DNA from: CAJXZP01 sp963974475
Lineage (GTDB): Bacteria; Bacteroidota; Bacteroidia; Flavobacteriales_G; Salibacteraceae
Direction of reading: 5' to 3'
Assembly: GCA_963974475.1 (NCBI GenBank)
Contig: CAXBCR010000014.1
Span: forward strand, 1 to 64,000
DNA length: 64,000 nt
Below, in pieces: positions 39,161 to 47,638 of this stretch (positions are counted from its first letter, which is position 1; every line of letters starts with the position of its first letter). The notes under the pieces are model-generated. The model saw only the letters and a program-made list of their open reading frames with translations, had not been told where the DNA came from and did no database searches. The position numbers and the translations under genes were made by a program.

Positions 39161-39718
39161 TTATTCCTTTTCAACTTGCAGGTAACCTAATTCTAAAGGA
39201 GTTTTCCTTCCGAATATTTTCACCATAACTTTTAATTTTTTCTTTTCCTCATTAACTTCTTCAATGATTCCAGAAAAACTGTTGAAAGGTCCGTCAACAA
39301 CTTTAACTGTTTCACCAACGATGTATGGAATTTCCACTCCTTCGTCAGCATCAGCCAATTCATCAACCTTACCCAATATACGATTAACTTCCGCCAAGCG
39401 CATTGCTAAAGGCTCACCACCTTTTGTTCCACTTAAGAAACCAATAACATTTGGAACAGCTGTTAACACGTGAGGAACCTCTCCAACTAGAGCGGCCTCC
39501 ACCATGATGTAACCAGGGAAAAAACTTTTCTCTTTGAGAATCTTTTTACCATTTCTGATTTGGTAAACTTTTTCTTTTGGAATAAGGATTTGAGAAACAT
39601 AATCATTCATCTTAAGACGATTGATTTCCATCTCCATATAATCCTTTACTTTACTTTCTTTACCACTAATAGCACGAACTACGTACCAGCGTTTTTTTAT
39701 TTCTTTGCTTTCAGCCAC
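39161..39718 (-). CDS. nusG: Transcription termination/antitermination factor NusG
   Basis: A 185-residue NusG with the NGN domain (about 9-115, starting RWYVVRAISGKESKV) and a C-terminal KOW domain (GETVKVVDGPFNSFSGIIEEV). It contacts RNA polymerase, Rho and the ribosome. It lies between secE and rplK, 21 nt after secE. Confidence 0.96.
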   Translation of the reverse strand: MAESKEIKKRWYVVRAISGKESKVKDYMEMEINRLKMNDYVSQILIPKEKVYQIRNGKKILKEKSFFPGYIMVEAALVGEVPHVLTAVPNVIGFLSGTKGGEPLAMRLAEVNRILGKVDELADADEGVEIPYIVGETVKVVDGPFNSFSGIIEEVNEEKKKLKVMVKIFGRKTPLELGYLQVEKE

Positions 39719-39739
39719 AGTAATTTGTTTTTAGACAAT

Positions 39740-39931
39740 TTAAAATGTCTCGTAAATCAACTTCATTACCTGACCAAAACTAGCATCTAAAACATATACT
39801 ATACCAGCCATAATAAATGATGCTACTAACACCAATACTGAACTCCCTTGAAGTTCTTTCAATGTAGGCCAATTTACTTTATAACGAAGTTCGTTATAAG
39901 AATCGACAACATAATTTTTAAATTTATTCAT
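39740..39931 (-). CDS. secE: Preprotein translocase subunit SecE
   Basis: A 63-residue short SecE with the amphipathic YNELRYKVNWPTLKELQGSS segment and one membrane helix (about 32-52). SecE clamps the SecY channel. The ATG at 39931 is chosen because an in-frame start further upstream would run into tRNA-Trp. It lies 15 nt after tRNA-Trp and 21 nt before nusG. Confidence 0.94.
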   Translation of the reverse strand: MNKFKNYVVDSYNELRYKVNWPTLKELQGSSVLVLVASFIMAGIVYVLDASFGQVMKLIYETF

Positions 39932-39946
39932 GGATAATATTTTTTG

Positions 39947-40019
39947 CACGGGTGGAGAGACTCGAACTCCCAACCGATGGTTTTGGAGACCATTACTCTG
40001 CCAATTGAGCTACACCCGT
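39947..40019 (-). tRNA. tRNA-Trp (anticodon CCA)
   Basis: A 73-nt cloverleaf. Acceptor ACGGGTG pairs with CACCCGT and the discriminator is G. The anticodon stem ATGGT/ACCAT encloses loop CTCCAAA, anticodon CCA. No CCA end is encoded. It sits between tuf and secE, as is usual in this phylum. Confidence 0.96.
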
Positions 40020-40077
40020 ATGATGAAAATTCCAACTTTCCAATACTACGGATAATTACAATTCTCTATGTAAACAG

Positions 40078-40107
40078 AAAGGTATCCGTCAATAGACGGA
40101 CACCTTT
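40078..40107 (-). terminator. Stem-loop downstream of tuf
   Basis: In minus-strand RNA AAAGGUGUCCGUC pairs with GACGGAUACCUUU over 13 bp with one G-U, loop UAUU. It lies 35 nt after the tuf stop and before tRNA-Trp. The U-tract is short on this strand, so termination may be partial or the hairpin may be a processing site. Confidence 0.65.
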
Positions 40108-40141
40108 TATTGTTTTTTTTATTTATTGTTGAGACTTGAAA

Positions 40142-41329
40142 TTAATCAAGAATCTCAGTAATTTGTCCAGCTCCAACTGTACGTCCACCTTCACGAATAG
40201 CGAATTTAAGACCTAAGTTAATTGCTACTGGTTGAATCAACTCAACAGTAATTGTTAAGTTATCACCTGGCATTACCATTTCACGGCCTTCTTCTAAAAG
40301 AATCTCTCCAGTTACATCCGTGGTACGGATATAGAATTGAGGACGGTATTTGTTATGGAATGGAGTGTGACGTCCACCTTCTTCTTTCTTCAAGATATAA
40401 ACCTCAGCTTTGAATTTAGTGTGTGGAGTAATTGTACCGGTTCTAGCGATAACCATTCCTCTTTTGATTTTATCTTTATCAACACCACGAAGTAAAAGAC
40501 CAACGTTATCACCAGCTTCACCTCTATCTAAAATCTTACGGAACATCTCTACTCCAGTAACTACAGATTTCATTCTTTCAGCGCCCATACCTAACAATTC
40601 GATTTCATCACCTGTGTTAATCACACCTGACTCAATACGACCTGTTGCTACAGTACCACGACCAGTAATAGAGAATACATCCTCAACTGGCATTAAAAAT
40701 TCTTTATCAATATCTCTAGGAGGTAATGGAATATGATCATCAACCGCTTCCATTAATTCCATAATCTTAGCTGACCATTTTGGATCACCTTCTAATCCAC
40801 CCAAAGCAGAACCTTGAATTACTGGAAGATCATCTCCTGGGTAATCGTAAAACGATAACAATTCACGAACTTCCATTTCAACTAACTCTAACAATTCTTC
40901 ATCATCAACCAAATCAACTTTGTTCATGAATACAACAATTGCAGGTACATTTACTTGACGTGCAAGTAGAATGTGCTCACGAGTTTGAGGCATTGGTCCA
41001 TCTGTAGAAGCTACAACTAGAATAGCACCATCCATTTGGGCAGCACCAGTAATCATGTTCTTAACGTAATCCGCGTGACCAGGACAGTCAACGTGTGCGT
41101 AGTGACGTTTAGCAGTTGTGTACTCTACGTGAGAAGTATTAATTGTAATACCACGTTCCTTTTCTTCAGGAGCATTATCAATAGACGCGAAATCACGTAA
41201 TTCTGATAAACCTTCCTTTGCCAATACAGTTGTAATTGCTGCGGTCAAGGTAGTTTTTCCATGATCCACGTGTCCGATAGTACCGATGTTTACGTGTGGT
41301 TTCGACCGGTCAAACTTTTCTTTAGCCAT
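40142..41329 (-). CDS. tuf: Elongation factor Tu
   Basis: A 395-residue GTPase that brings aminoacyl-tRNA to the ribosome. The G motifs are GHVDHGKT (19-26), DCPGH (about 81-85) and NKVD (about 136-139). Domains 2 and 3 are complete, ending VGAGQITEILD. It is flanked by tRNA genes on both sides. Confidence 0.98.
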   Translation of the reverse strand: MAKEKFDRSKPHVNIGTIGHVDHGKTTLTAAITTVLAKEGLSELRDFASIDNAPEEKERGITINTSHVEYTTAKRHYAHVDCPGHADYVKNMITGAAQMDGAILVVASTDGPMPQTREHILLARQVNVPAIVVFMNKVDLVDDEELLELVEMEVRELLSFYDYPGDDLPVIQGSALGGLEGDPKWSAKIMELMEAVDDHIPLPPRDIDKEFLMPVEDVFSITGRGTVATGRIESGVINTGDEIELLGMGAERMKSVVTGVEMFRKILDRGEAGDNVGLLLRGVDKDKIKRGMVIARTGTITPHTKFKAEVYILKKEEGGRHTPFHNKYRPQFYIRTTDVTGEILLEEGREMVMPGDNLTITVELIQPVAINLGLKFAIREGGRTVGAGQITEILD

Positions 41330-41383
41330 AGCTATAAATTTTATTTACGTTTTTATTAATTTACTATTTATTCACTTCAATTG

Positions 41384-41455
<72 letters not shown>

Positions 41456-41513
41456 AATAAGATTTAACCTCTCACAAAAGCAACTCCCTTGCGGGGCTTT
41501 AACTCTTTTATAG

Positions 41514-41586
41514 AGCGGAAGACGAGATTCGAACTCGCGACCCTCAGCTTGGAAGGCTGATGCTCTACCAACTGAGCTACTTCCGC
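41514..41586 (-). tRNA. tRNA-Gly (anticodon TCC)
   Basis: A 73-nt cloverleaf. Acceptor GCGGAAG/CTTCCGC is fully paired. Anticodon stem TCAGC/GCTGA encloses CTTCCAA, anticodon TCC. The T-arm is CGAGTTCGAATCTCG. Discriminator U. Confidence 0.95.
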
Positions 41587-41603
41587 TTAATATTAAAGAT
41601 TTG

Positions 41604-41685
<82 letters not shown>

Positions 41686-41768
41686 AAACCTTTACAATAC
41701 TTTAAAGAACAAAAACCGAATCTTCCAAATTCGATTTAATTTTAAACCAGCTCACCTTTCGGGCAAAA

Positions 41769-41795
41769 AAAACACCATTAAAAAAATGATGTTTT
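41769..41795 (-). terminator. Terminator after the first tRNA-Thr
   Basis: Minus-strand AAAACAUCAU pairs with AUGGUGUUUU (10 bp, one G-U), followed by more U residues. It separates tRNA-Thr(TGT) from the Tyr-Gly-Thr-tuf group, implying a second promoter between them that I could not identify. Confidence 0.65.
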
Positions 41796-41811
41796 TACTA
41801 GTTTAAATTTG

Positions 41812-41885
41812 AGCCGATGGAGGGACTCGAACCCCCGACCTGCTGATTACAAATCAGCTGCTCTAGCCAGCTGAGCTACATCGGC
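41812..41885 (-). tRNA. tRNA-Thr (anticodon TGT)
   Basis: A 74-nt cloverleaf with a fully paired acceptor GCCGATG/CATCGGC. Anticodon stem GCTGA/TCAGC encloses TTTGTAA, anticodon TGT. Discriminator U. A consensus promoter lies 60-90 nt upstream. Confidence 0.95.
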
Positions 41886-41945
41886 AAACTTTACCCTTTT
41901 TTATCTGAAATCATGTTTTCACAAAACCTCCTTTGAAAAGGAATG

Positions 41946-41976
41946 CAAATGTAGAAAAGAAATGTCTTTCAACAAA
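41946..41976 (-). promoter_or_regulatory. Consensus promoter of the tRNA-Thr(TGT) transcript
   Basis: On the minus strand TTTG (41976-41973), exactly 19 nt, then TACATTTG (41953-41946). This is a complete match to the Bacteroidota housekeeping promoter. Transcription would start near 41942. Confidence 0.85.
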
Positions 41977-42030
41977 CAACAATTTGCACTTTTTTTTAAA
42001 AGTTTTTTTATCCCCTAATAATCAGCTCTT

Positions 42031-42330
42031 TTAACGGTCTGATTTCTTCTCTTTCAACTTTTTTAATTGTCTTCTCAAGGCTTCGACAGACTCTTCTACA
42101 GCTTCTTCAAATGAAGCCGCTTTTTTGGAAGCAAAAATGTCGCTACCTGGAACCACCAATTTAATCTCAACCAATTTATTATCTCTGTTTTCAGATTTTT
42201 CCAATCTTAAAAACACTTCTCCCGATTCAATTTTATCAAAATAGGTTTCTAATTTATCGGCTTTTGATTGAACAATATCTAATAATTTTTGATCTGCGTC
42301 AAAATGGATGGACTGAATGTTTAATTTCAT
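42031..42330 (-). CDS. hpf: Ribosome hibernation-promoting factor, short form
   Basis: A 99-residue HPF/RaiA (YfiA) family protein with the expected beta-alpha-beta-beta-beta-alpha pattern (MKLNIQSIHFDADQKLLDIVQSK through EEAVEESVEALRRQL). It lacks the C-terminal domain of long HPF. The short form binds the decoding site of idle 30S subunits. It lies downstream of xerC in the usual rpsU-xerC-hpf order. Confidence 0.92.
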   Translation of the reverse strand: MKLNIQSIHFDADQKLLDIVQSKADKLETYFDKIESGEVFLRLEKSENRDNKLVEIKLVVPGSDIFASKKAASFEEAVEESVEALRRQLKKLKEKKSDR

Positions 42331-42421
42331 ATTTTACTTTTTAACATAAATAATTAAAGGGTCTAAAAACTATTGAATTAATATAACAAACCAATTCAAC
42401 AATCGAACCCTCGTGAATATT

Positions 42422-43303
42422 TCAAGCTCTTGGGTGAGCCTGATTATAAATTAGTTTTAATTTTTCAAATGAATTATGCGTGTAAACTTGGGTGGCAGAC
42501 AAATTAGCATGTCCCAACAACTCTTTTATTGTATTTAAATCCGCACCATTATTTAGCATGTGCGTAGCAAAGGTATGCCTTAGTATATGTGGACTCTTTT
42601 TATTCACCGTAGAAACCATGGCTAGATACTTATTTACAATATTATATATAAGCTTAGGGTAAGCCGATTTACCTTTACCGGTGACAATGAGACTTAATTC
42701 GGAAGTGGTAATTTGGTTTCTAAACTTAATATACTGCAAAATTAACTTTTGTAACTCTATTGTGATAGGGACAATACGTTGTTTATTTCGTTTTCCAGTC
42801 ACTTTAACAGACTTTACCAATTGATCCACATCATGCATTTGAATACCAATTAATTCTGATAACCTAATACCGGTTTGGTATAATAACTCCATTACAAGAT
42901 GGTCCCGAACTCCACTAAACGAATTTTCAAATAATTCAGCCCCGAGAAGTTTCTCCATAGACCCTTGACTTACAAATTCCGGGAGTCTTTTACTTATTTT
43001 AGGGGATATCACTTTTAATGTTGGATTGACTGATAACACTTCAGAAAGTAATAGGAAACGATAATACGTTTTAATGGACGAAAGTTTTCGATTTACCGTA
43101 TTCGCAGAAACTTGTTTTTCATCCATCAAATACACCAACCACAATCGTATGGATTTATGATCTATCTCTTCAAGCGAAATTTCACCTAGACTTGTGTAAA
43201 TAAAGTCATAAAACTGATTAACATCTTTAATATATGCAACTACAGTATGCGCTGAAAATCGTTTCTCTGATTTTAAATAACTTTCGAATTCAGTTATATA
43301 CAT
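42422..43303 (-). CDS. xerC: Tyrosine recombinase XerC
   Basis: A 293-residue tyrosine recombinase. The N-terminal SAM-like DNA-binding domain spans about 1-85. The catalytic residues are Arg147, Lys171, His239, Arg242, His265 and Tyr274. With a partner Xer protein it resolves chromosome dimers at dif. The ATG at 43303 (MYITEFESYL) is preferred because an earlier in-frame start would extend through the rpsU terminator. No integron or phage genes are near, so this is the housekeeping recombinase. Confidence 0.92.
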   Translation of the reverse strand: MYITEFESYLKSEKRFSAHTVVAYIKDVNQFYDFIYTSLGEISLEEIDHKSIRLWLVYLMDEKQVSANTVNRKLSSIKTYYRFLLLSEVLSVNPTLKVISPKISKRLPEFVSQGSMEKLLGAELFENSFSGVRDHLVMELLYQTGIRLSELIGIQMHDVDQLVKSVKVTGKRNKQRIVPITIELQKLILQYIKFRNQITTSELSLIVTGKGKSAYPKLIYNIVNKYLAMVSTVNKKSPHILRHTFATHMLNNGADLNTIKELLGHANLSATQVYTHNSFEKLKLIYNQAHPRA

Positions 43304-43340
43304 ATATTTAATGCCAGTTTTGATATGGCATAAAATTAAA

Positions 43341-43366
43341 AAATCCCGCGATAAAATCGCAGGATT
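43341..43366 (-). terminator. Terminator after rpsU
   Basis: Minus-strand AAUCCUGCGAU pairs with AUCGCGGGAUU (11 bp, one G-U), followed by a U-run. It lies between rpsU and xerC. Confidence 0.8.
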
Positions 43367-43395
43367 CTTCAATTTATTATCAGAATATCTAGACC

Positions 43396-43587
43396 TTAGT
43401 CTAAATTATTCAAGTATTGCTCACGGTAGATAGCACGCAATTTTTCTTCACGCTTTCTTACCGTTGGTTTAATGTATTTTTTTCTCGCACGCATTTCCTT
43501 CATAACACCGGTGCGTTCGAATTTTTTCTTGAATTTTTTAAGAGCTCTTTCAATTGGCTCTCCGTCTTTTACAGGTACTATTAACAT
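43396..43587 (-). CDS. rpsU: Ribosomal protein S21
   Basis: A 63-residue basic S21 (PVKDGEPIERALKKFKKKFERTGV). In some Bacteroidota S21 helps hold the 16S rRNA 3' end near the platform, which fits the weak use of Shine-Dalgarno sequences. A perfect promoter lies just upstream and a terminator just downstream, so it is largely monocistronic. Confidence 0.96.
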   Translation of the reverse strand: MLIVPVKDGEPIERALKKFKKKFERTGVMKEMRARKKYIKPTVRKREEKLRAIYREQYLNNLD

Positions 43588-43609
43588 GCTTATCTCTTTT
43601 TAAGGGCGG

Positions 43610-43640
43610 CAAAGGTAATTCGATTATCCTTTAAACCAAA
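43610..43640 (-). promoter_or_regulatory. Consensus promoter of rpsU
   Basis: On the minus strand TTTG (43640-43637), exactly 19 nt, then TACCTTTG (43617-43610). This is a full match to the Bacteroidota consensus, with a leader of about 18 nt to the ATG at 43587. Confidence 0.88.
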
Positions 43641-43642
43641 CT

Positions 43643-44782
43643 TTATTTAATAATTTGTCGAGAAATAACTAACTTTTGTATCTCAGAGGTTCCTTCCCCA
43701 ATGGTACAGAGTTTACTATCTCTATAAAACTTTTCAACTGGGTAATCTTTTGTGTACCCATAACCACCGTGAACTTGTACAGCCTCATTGGAAACTTGCA
43801 CCGCAATCTCTGAAGAATACAACTTAGCCATTGCTCCTTCCTTGGTCATAGTTTGACCTCTTTCTTTTAAATCTGCAGAAAGCATGGTCAATAAATGAGC
43901 AGCTTCAATTTTTGTAGCCATATCTGCTAGTTTAAACGAAATAGCTTGAAAAGAAGCTATAGGTTTACCAAATTGCTCTCTTTCCTTAGCATATTTAATA
44001 GACGCCTCGTAAGCCCCCATAGCAATACCCACTCCTAAAGCAGCAATAGAAATTCTACCACCGTCAAGCACTTTTAATGCTTGTTTAAAGCCTTCCCCAA
44101 CATTTCCTAATATTTGACTTTTATGCACACGCACATTGTCAAAAAACAAGGCGCAAGTTTCGGAAGCGCGCATACCTAATTTATTTTCTTTTGCTCCACC
44201 CTTAAAACCTTCCGTACCTTTCTCAATAATAAAAGCCGTAGTTCCATCGGAAGCACCTTTTTCACCAGTTCGCACAATTACCACCGCAACATCGCCTGAG
44301 ATACCGTGCGTAATAAAGTTTTTCGCTCCATTTATCACCCAATAATCTCCATCTTGCACTCCTACAGTTGCCATTCCACCGGCATCAGACCCGGAGCCTT
44401 GCTCGGTTAGTCCCCAAGCACCAATATATTCGGCAGTTGCCAATTTAGGTAAATACTTTTTCTTTTGTTCCTCATTTCCAAATTGAAGAATATGTCCGGT
44501 ACACAATGAATTATGGGCTGCAACAGACAAACCAATAGATCCATCTACCTTAGCAATTTCCTCAACTACAGTTACATATTCTTGGTAGCCAAAACCGGAA
44601 CCTCCATATTCCGCAGGAACAAGAACTCCCATTAACCCTAATTCGCCAAGTTTTTTAAATAAATCTACAGGGAAGACTTGAGCTTCATCCCACTTCATTA
44701 TGTTAGGCCTTATTTCCTTTTCAGCAAAATCACGCACCATTTGGGCAATCATTCCCTGATTTTCAGTTTGTTCAAAATTCAT
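43643..44782 (-). CDS. Acyl-CoA dehydrogenase
   Basis: A 379-residue FAD enzyme of fatty-acid or branched-chain amino-acid oxidation. Motifs: GAWGLTEQGSGSDAGG near 135-150, VHGGYGYTKDYPVEKFYRD near 338-356, and the terminal IGEGTSEIQKLVISRQI with the probable catalytic Glu. Length and sequence style fit short- or short/branched-chain types. Substrate length cannot be read with confidence. Confidence 0.92.
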   Translation of the reverse strand: MNFEQTENQGMIAQMVRDFAEKEIRPNIMKWDEAQVFPVDLFKKLGELGLMGVLVPAEYGGSGFGYQEYVTVVEEIAKVDGSIGLSVAAHNSLCTGHILQFGNEEQKKKYLPKLATAEYIGAWGLTEQGSGSDAGGMATVGVQDGDYWVINGAKNFITHGISGDVAVVIVRTGEKGASDGTTAFIIEKGTEGFKGGAKENKLGMRASETCALFFDNVRVHKSQILGNVGEGFKQALKVLDGGRISIAALGVGIAMGAYEASIKYAKEREQFGKPIASFQAISFKLADMATKIEAAHLLTMLSADLKERGQTMTKEGAMAKLYSSEIAVQVSNEAVQVHGGYGYTKDYPVEKFYRDSKLCTIGEGTSEIQKLVISRQIIK

Positions 44783-44808
44783 AATCTGTATAAATGGATA
44801 AATTGATT

Positions 44809-45825
44809 TTATAATTCAATATAGGGAGCAAGTTTACTATATAATTCTTCATTGAGCAACCCCTTTTGCACCAAGTCATCGACTGATTTAAATTTATGAC
44901 TAAAATCACGGTAATCTTGAATCTGTATGGCCATGTTCCAGGTTATATACGGATGTTTTACCATGTCTGGAGCAATATCCTTATTAATATGGATTTTACG
45001 AATTAGAGAGGAATCCAATTTTAAAAACGGTAAAATGTTTAAAACGGTGGATTCTCGCATTCGCTCGATTTCATATAATTGGGCTAGATTATGATAGCCG
45101 CCTAATTTATCTCTATAATAAACAATTTGTCGGGCATAATAGGAGCCTATCCCTTTCAATCGCTTTAAATCTGACGTATCTGCCGAGTTAATTTCAATAC
45201 TAAAGGAATCCACTATATAATGTGGCTTAACTGTTTTAGCAGTGTCTGGTCTACTGCTCCATTTTTTTGATGCTACCACTCTTTTGGCAGTATCAACAGG
45301 AATAACCAAATAGGGCTCCATTTTCAAAAACTGCTGATCATTAATCACATACATTTTTTGGACATCCTTAATTTTTCTAAATTGACCTCCTTTATCCAAG
45401 TAATTATTTATTGATTTTATTTGGCCTTTATTCAACCCTACAGACTTCCAATCGTCCATGGTAGCGATATTGGGGTTAAATGGATGTGGATGTAGTTTTT
45501 CTTTTACCTTATTCGTTTTATCATAATTTACAATCGTTGGTTTACGGTGACTATTATTTACAGAATCAATCGTTGCAAATGAGTTTTTTTCCGCATATTT
45601 TTCCCGATATCTAGCTTGATTGTTTCTTACCCAATTGGCAGAATCGAGTTTTAATTGCGCCACATACTTATCTATAATAGTGGTATCAATTTCCACCTCA
45701 TTACTAATAAAAAAAGGCATAGCAATCTGTACACAAATCACTAAAACAATCAAGGTAGCCAACACAAAAATGCCATTCCGTTCACGACTATTAAAGCTAA
45801 ATAGGTCTTTCCAATTTCCTTTCAT
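44809..45825 (-). CDS. Membrane-anchored multi-helix-hairpin-helix protein
   Basis: A 338-residue protein. A membrane helix at about 17-36 is preceded by a basic cytoplasmic segment, and a charged linker follows. Then come at least three ComEA-like helix-hairpin-helix units: MDDWKSVGLNKGQIKSINNYL, INSADTSDLKRLKGIGSYYARQI and a final ITWNMAIQIQDYRDF unit. Such proteins bind DNA without sequence preference. A periplasmic DNA-receptor role alongside ComEC is possible but unproven. A -7 box (TAAATTTG) is at 45846-45853. Confidence 0.8.
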   Translation of the reverse strand: MKGNWKDLFSFNSRERNGIFVLATLIVLVICVQIAMPFFISNEVEIDTTIIDKYVAQLKLDSANWVRNNQARYREKYAEKNSFATIDSVNNSHRKPTIVNYDKTNKVKEKLHPHPFNPNIATMDDWKSVGLNKGQIKSINNYLDKGGQFRKIKDVQKMYVINDQQFLKMEPYLVIPVDTAKRVVASKKWSSRPDTAKTVKPHYIVDSFSIEINSADTSDLKRLKGIGSYYARQIVYYRDKLGGYHNLAQLYEIERMRESTVLNILPFLKLDSSLIRKIHINKDIAPDMVKHPYITWNMAIQIQDYRDFSHKFKSVDDLVQKGLLNEELYSKLAPYIEL

Positions 45826-45845
45826 TCTAAAAATAATTAAATTAT

Positions 45846-45853
45846 CAAATTTA
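45846..45853 (-). promoter_or_regulatory. -7 box of the helix-hairpin-helix gene
   Basis: TAAATTTG on the minus strand, a perfect TAnnTTTG, 20 nt before the ATG at 45825. No -33 element is evident. Confidence 0.45.
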
Positions 45854-45943
45854 CTTGCGAGGAATCGGGAGTACTTGGATTATCAACACAAATAGGTAAA
45901 TATCAGGCTACTAAAATAATAAATAAATTCTAATAAAAACGAT

Positions 45944-45992
45944 AAAAGGGCGTAAACTAAAGCGTTGAATCCACTTTAGCTTACGCCCTTTT
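45944..45992 (-). terminator. Strong terminator after the AGCS symporter
   Basis: AAAAGGGCGTAA (45944-45955) pairs with TTACGCCCTTTT (45981-45992), extended by CTAAAG/CTTTAG, for about 19 bp with one G-U in minus-strand RNA and a U-run. It lies 24 nt after the stop at 46016. Confidence 0.9.
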
Positions 45993-46015
45993 ATTTTAGG
46001 CTTAGGTTATAGGTT

Positions 46016-47560
46016 CTATTTAAATTGCTTTATCAGTCCGTTTTTCACCTTTCGCATATATTCTTGCATATCTAATTTGACTTCAGTAGACATTATGAGT
46101 AATCCAATAATATTAGGGAAAGCCATGGCCAAAATCATCATATCCGAAAATGATAGCACAGCACCCATGGTAGTAGAAGAACCTATAACCACAAATACTA
46201 AAAAGATAACCTTATAAATATTTCCAATTATTGGTTTATTCCCAAATAAGTAGGTCCATGATTTAAGTCCATAATACGACCAGGAAATCATGGTAGAAAA
46301 TGCGAACAAGAAAACTGCAACCGCCAACACCATAGGAAACCAACTAATAACAGAGCCAAAGGCCTTAGAAGTAAGCTCAGAACCCTCAAGTCCAACATCT
46401 TTATATTCTCCGGTAATAATAATAACCAATGCAGTCATAGTACAAATAACTACTGTATCAATAAATGGCTCTAATAACGCCACAAACCCCTCACTAACGG
46501 GCTCATTAGTTTTAACTGCTGAATGAGCAATAGCTGCAGAACCAACTCCTGCCTCATTGGAGAAGGACGCCCTTTGAAAACCGGTCATTAACACTCCTAT
46601 AAATCCACCAGTCATGGAAATTGGATTAAACGCTTCCGAAATTATTAAACCAAATGCGGTGGGTATATTCGCGTAATTCACTCCTAAAATAATCAACGCT
46701 GAGAGCACGTATAAAACAGCCATAAATGGAACGATTTTTTCTGTTACCCTAGCAATAGATTGAATTCCTCCAATAATAACAACCCCAACCAAAAGCGCCA
46801 TACCTATTCCAAAATAAAAACCATGTCCTTGTAAAAAAGGTAGCTGAATGGCAGCTTGAGCGAAAGCTTGATTAGCCTGAAACATATTACCACCACCAAA
46901 AGTGGCCATCACTGCAATAATGGCAAACATAACTGCAAGAACCTTTCCTACTCCAGAAAGACTTAAACCAAACACACTTCGGTGTTTCAATCCTTTAGTC
47001 AGATAGTACATGGGACCACCTGAAACTTCTCCATTCTCATCAATTTCACGGTACTTTACGCCTAAGGTAACTTCTGTAAATTTGGTTGACATCCCCAAAA
47101 TTCCTGCAACAATCATCCAGAAGGTCGCCCCTGGCCCACCAATGGTAATAGCCACCGCCACACTCGCAATATTACCCAGCCCAACGGTAGCAGAAAGCGC
47201 TGTAGTTAGTGCTTGAAAATGCGATACTTCGCCTTTATCATCTGGATCATCATATTTACCTTGAACCAATTCTATAGCGTGCCTAAATCCTCTAAAATTT
47301 ATAAAGTTCATTTTCAAGGTAAAGAAGACTGCACCAAAGACCAACCATACTACAATGAAGGGTAAACTCACACCAAAATCGAAACCTAATAGTTGAAATA
47401 AATCGGCAAAAAACACCAATTCCAATTTGGATACGATGGGCTGAAACCAAGAATCAATTAAATCACCAATACTAATTGCATCATTTTCTAACGCGTTTTT
47501 TGCAAACAGTGTAGAAACTGAATTCATAAACACTAATACTAACAAAATTTTCTTCTTCAT
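46016..47560 (-). CDS. Alanine/glycine:cation symporter (AGCS family)
   Basis: A 514-residue inner-membrane transporter with about 10-11 helices. A possible signal-like helix at the N-terminus precedes the core. AGCS features: ALSATVGLGNIASVAVAITIGGPGATFWM near 128-156 and SFSNEAGVGSAAIAHSA near 330-346. It imports alanine or glycine with sodium. A -7 box (TATATTTG) is at 47579-47586 and a strong terminator follows, so it is monocistronic. Confidence 0.92.
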   Translation of the reverse strand: MKKKILLVLVFMNSVSTLFAKNALENDAISIGDLIDSWFQPIVSKLELVFFADLFQLLGFDFGVSLPFIVVWLVFGAVFFTLKMNFINFRGFRHAIELVQGKYDDPDDKGEVSHFQALTTALSATVGLGNIASVAVAITIGGPGATFWMIVAGILGMSTKFTEVTLGVKYREIDENGEVSGGPMYYLTKGLKHRSVFGLSLSGVGKVLAVMFAIIAVMATFGGGNMFQANQAFAQAAIQLPFLQGHGFYFGIGMALLVGVVIIGGIQSIARVTEKIVPFMAVLYVLSALIILGVNYANIPTAFGLIISEAFNPISMTGGFIGVLMTGFQRASFSNEAGVGSAAIAHSAVKTNEPVSEGFVALLEPFIDTVVICTMTALVIIITGEYKDVGLEGSELTSKAFGSVISWFPMVLAVAVFLFAFSTMISWSYYGLKSWTYLFGNKPIIGNIYKVIFLVFVVIGSSTTMGAVLSFSDMMILAMAFPNIIGLLIMSTEVKLDMQEYMRKVKNGLIKQFK

Positions 47561-47578
47561 AAAATTGAATTACCAGCT

Positions 47579-47586
47579 CAAATATA
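47579..47586 (-). promoter_or_regulatory. -7 box of the AGCS symporter gene
   Basis: TATATTTG on the minus strand, a perfect TAnnTTTG, 18 nt before the ATG. No -33 TTTG is seen. Confidence 0.5.
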
Positions 47587-47638
47587 ATTATCTCATAGAC
47601 AATTTTAGGTTAGACTTAAATTTTATTTAATAATAGCC

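Noticed and set aside
42422..43303. Integrase next to a tRNA array, suggesting an integrated element
   Set aside because: It is the housekeeping XerC in its conserved rpsU-xerC-hpf context. No attachment-site duplication of tRNA ends or foreign genes are seen.
46290..46526. Plus-strand open frames inside the AGCS symporter, tuf and rpoC genes
   Set aside because: All are shadows of highly conserved genes and show no start context or domain.
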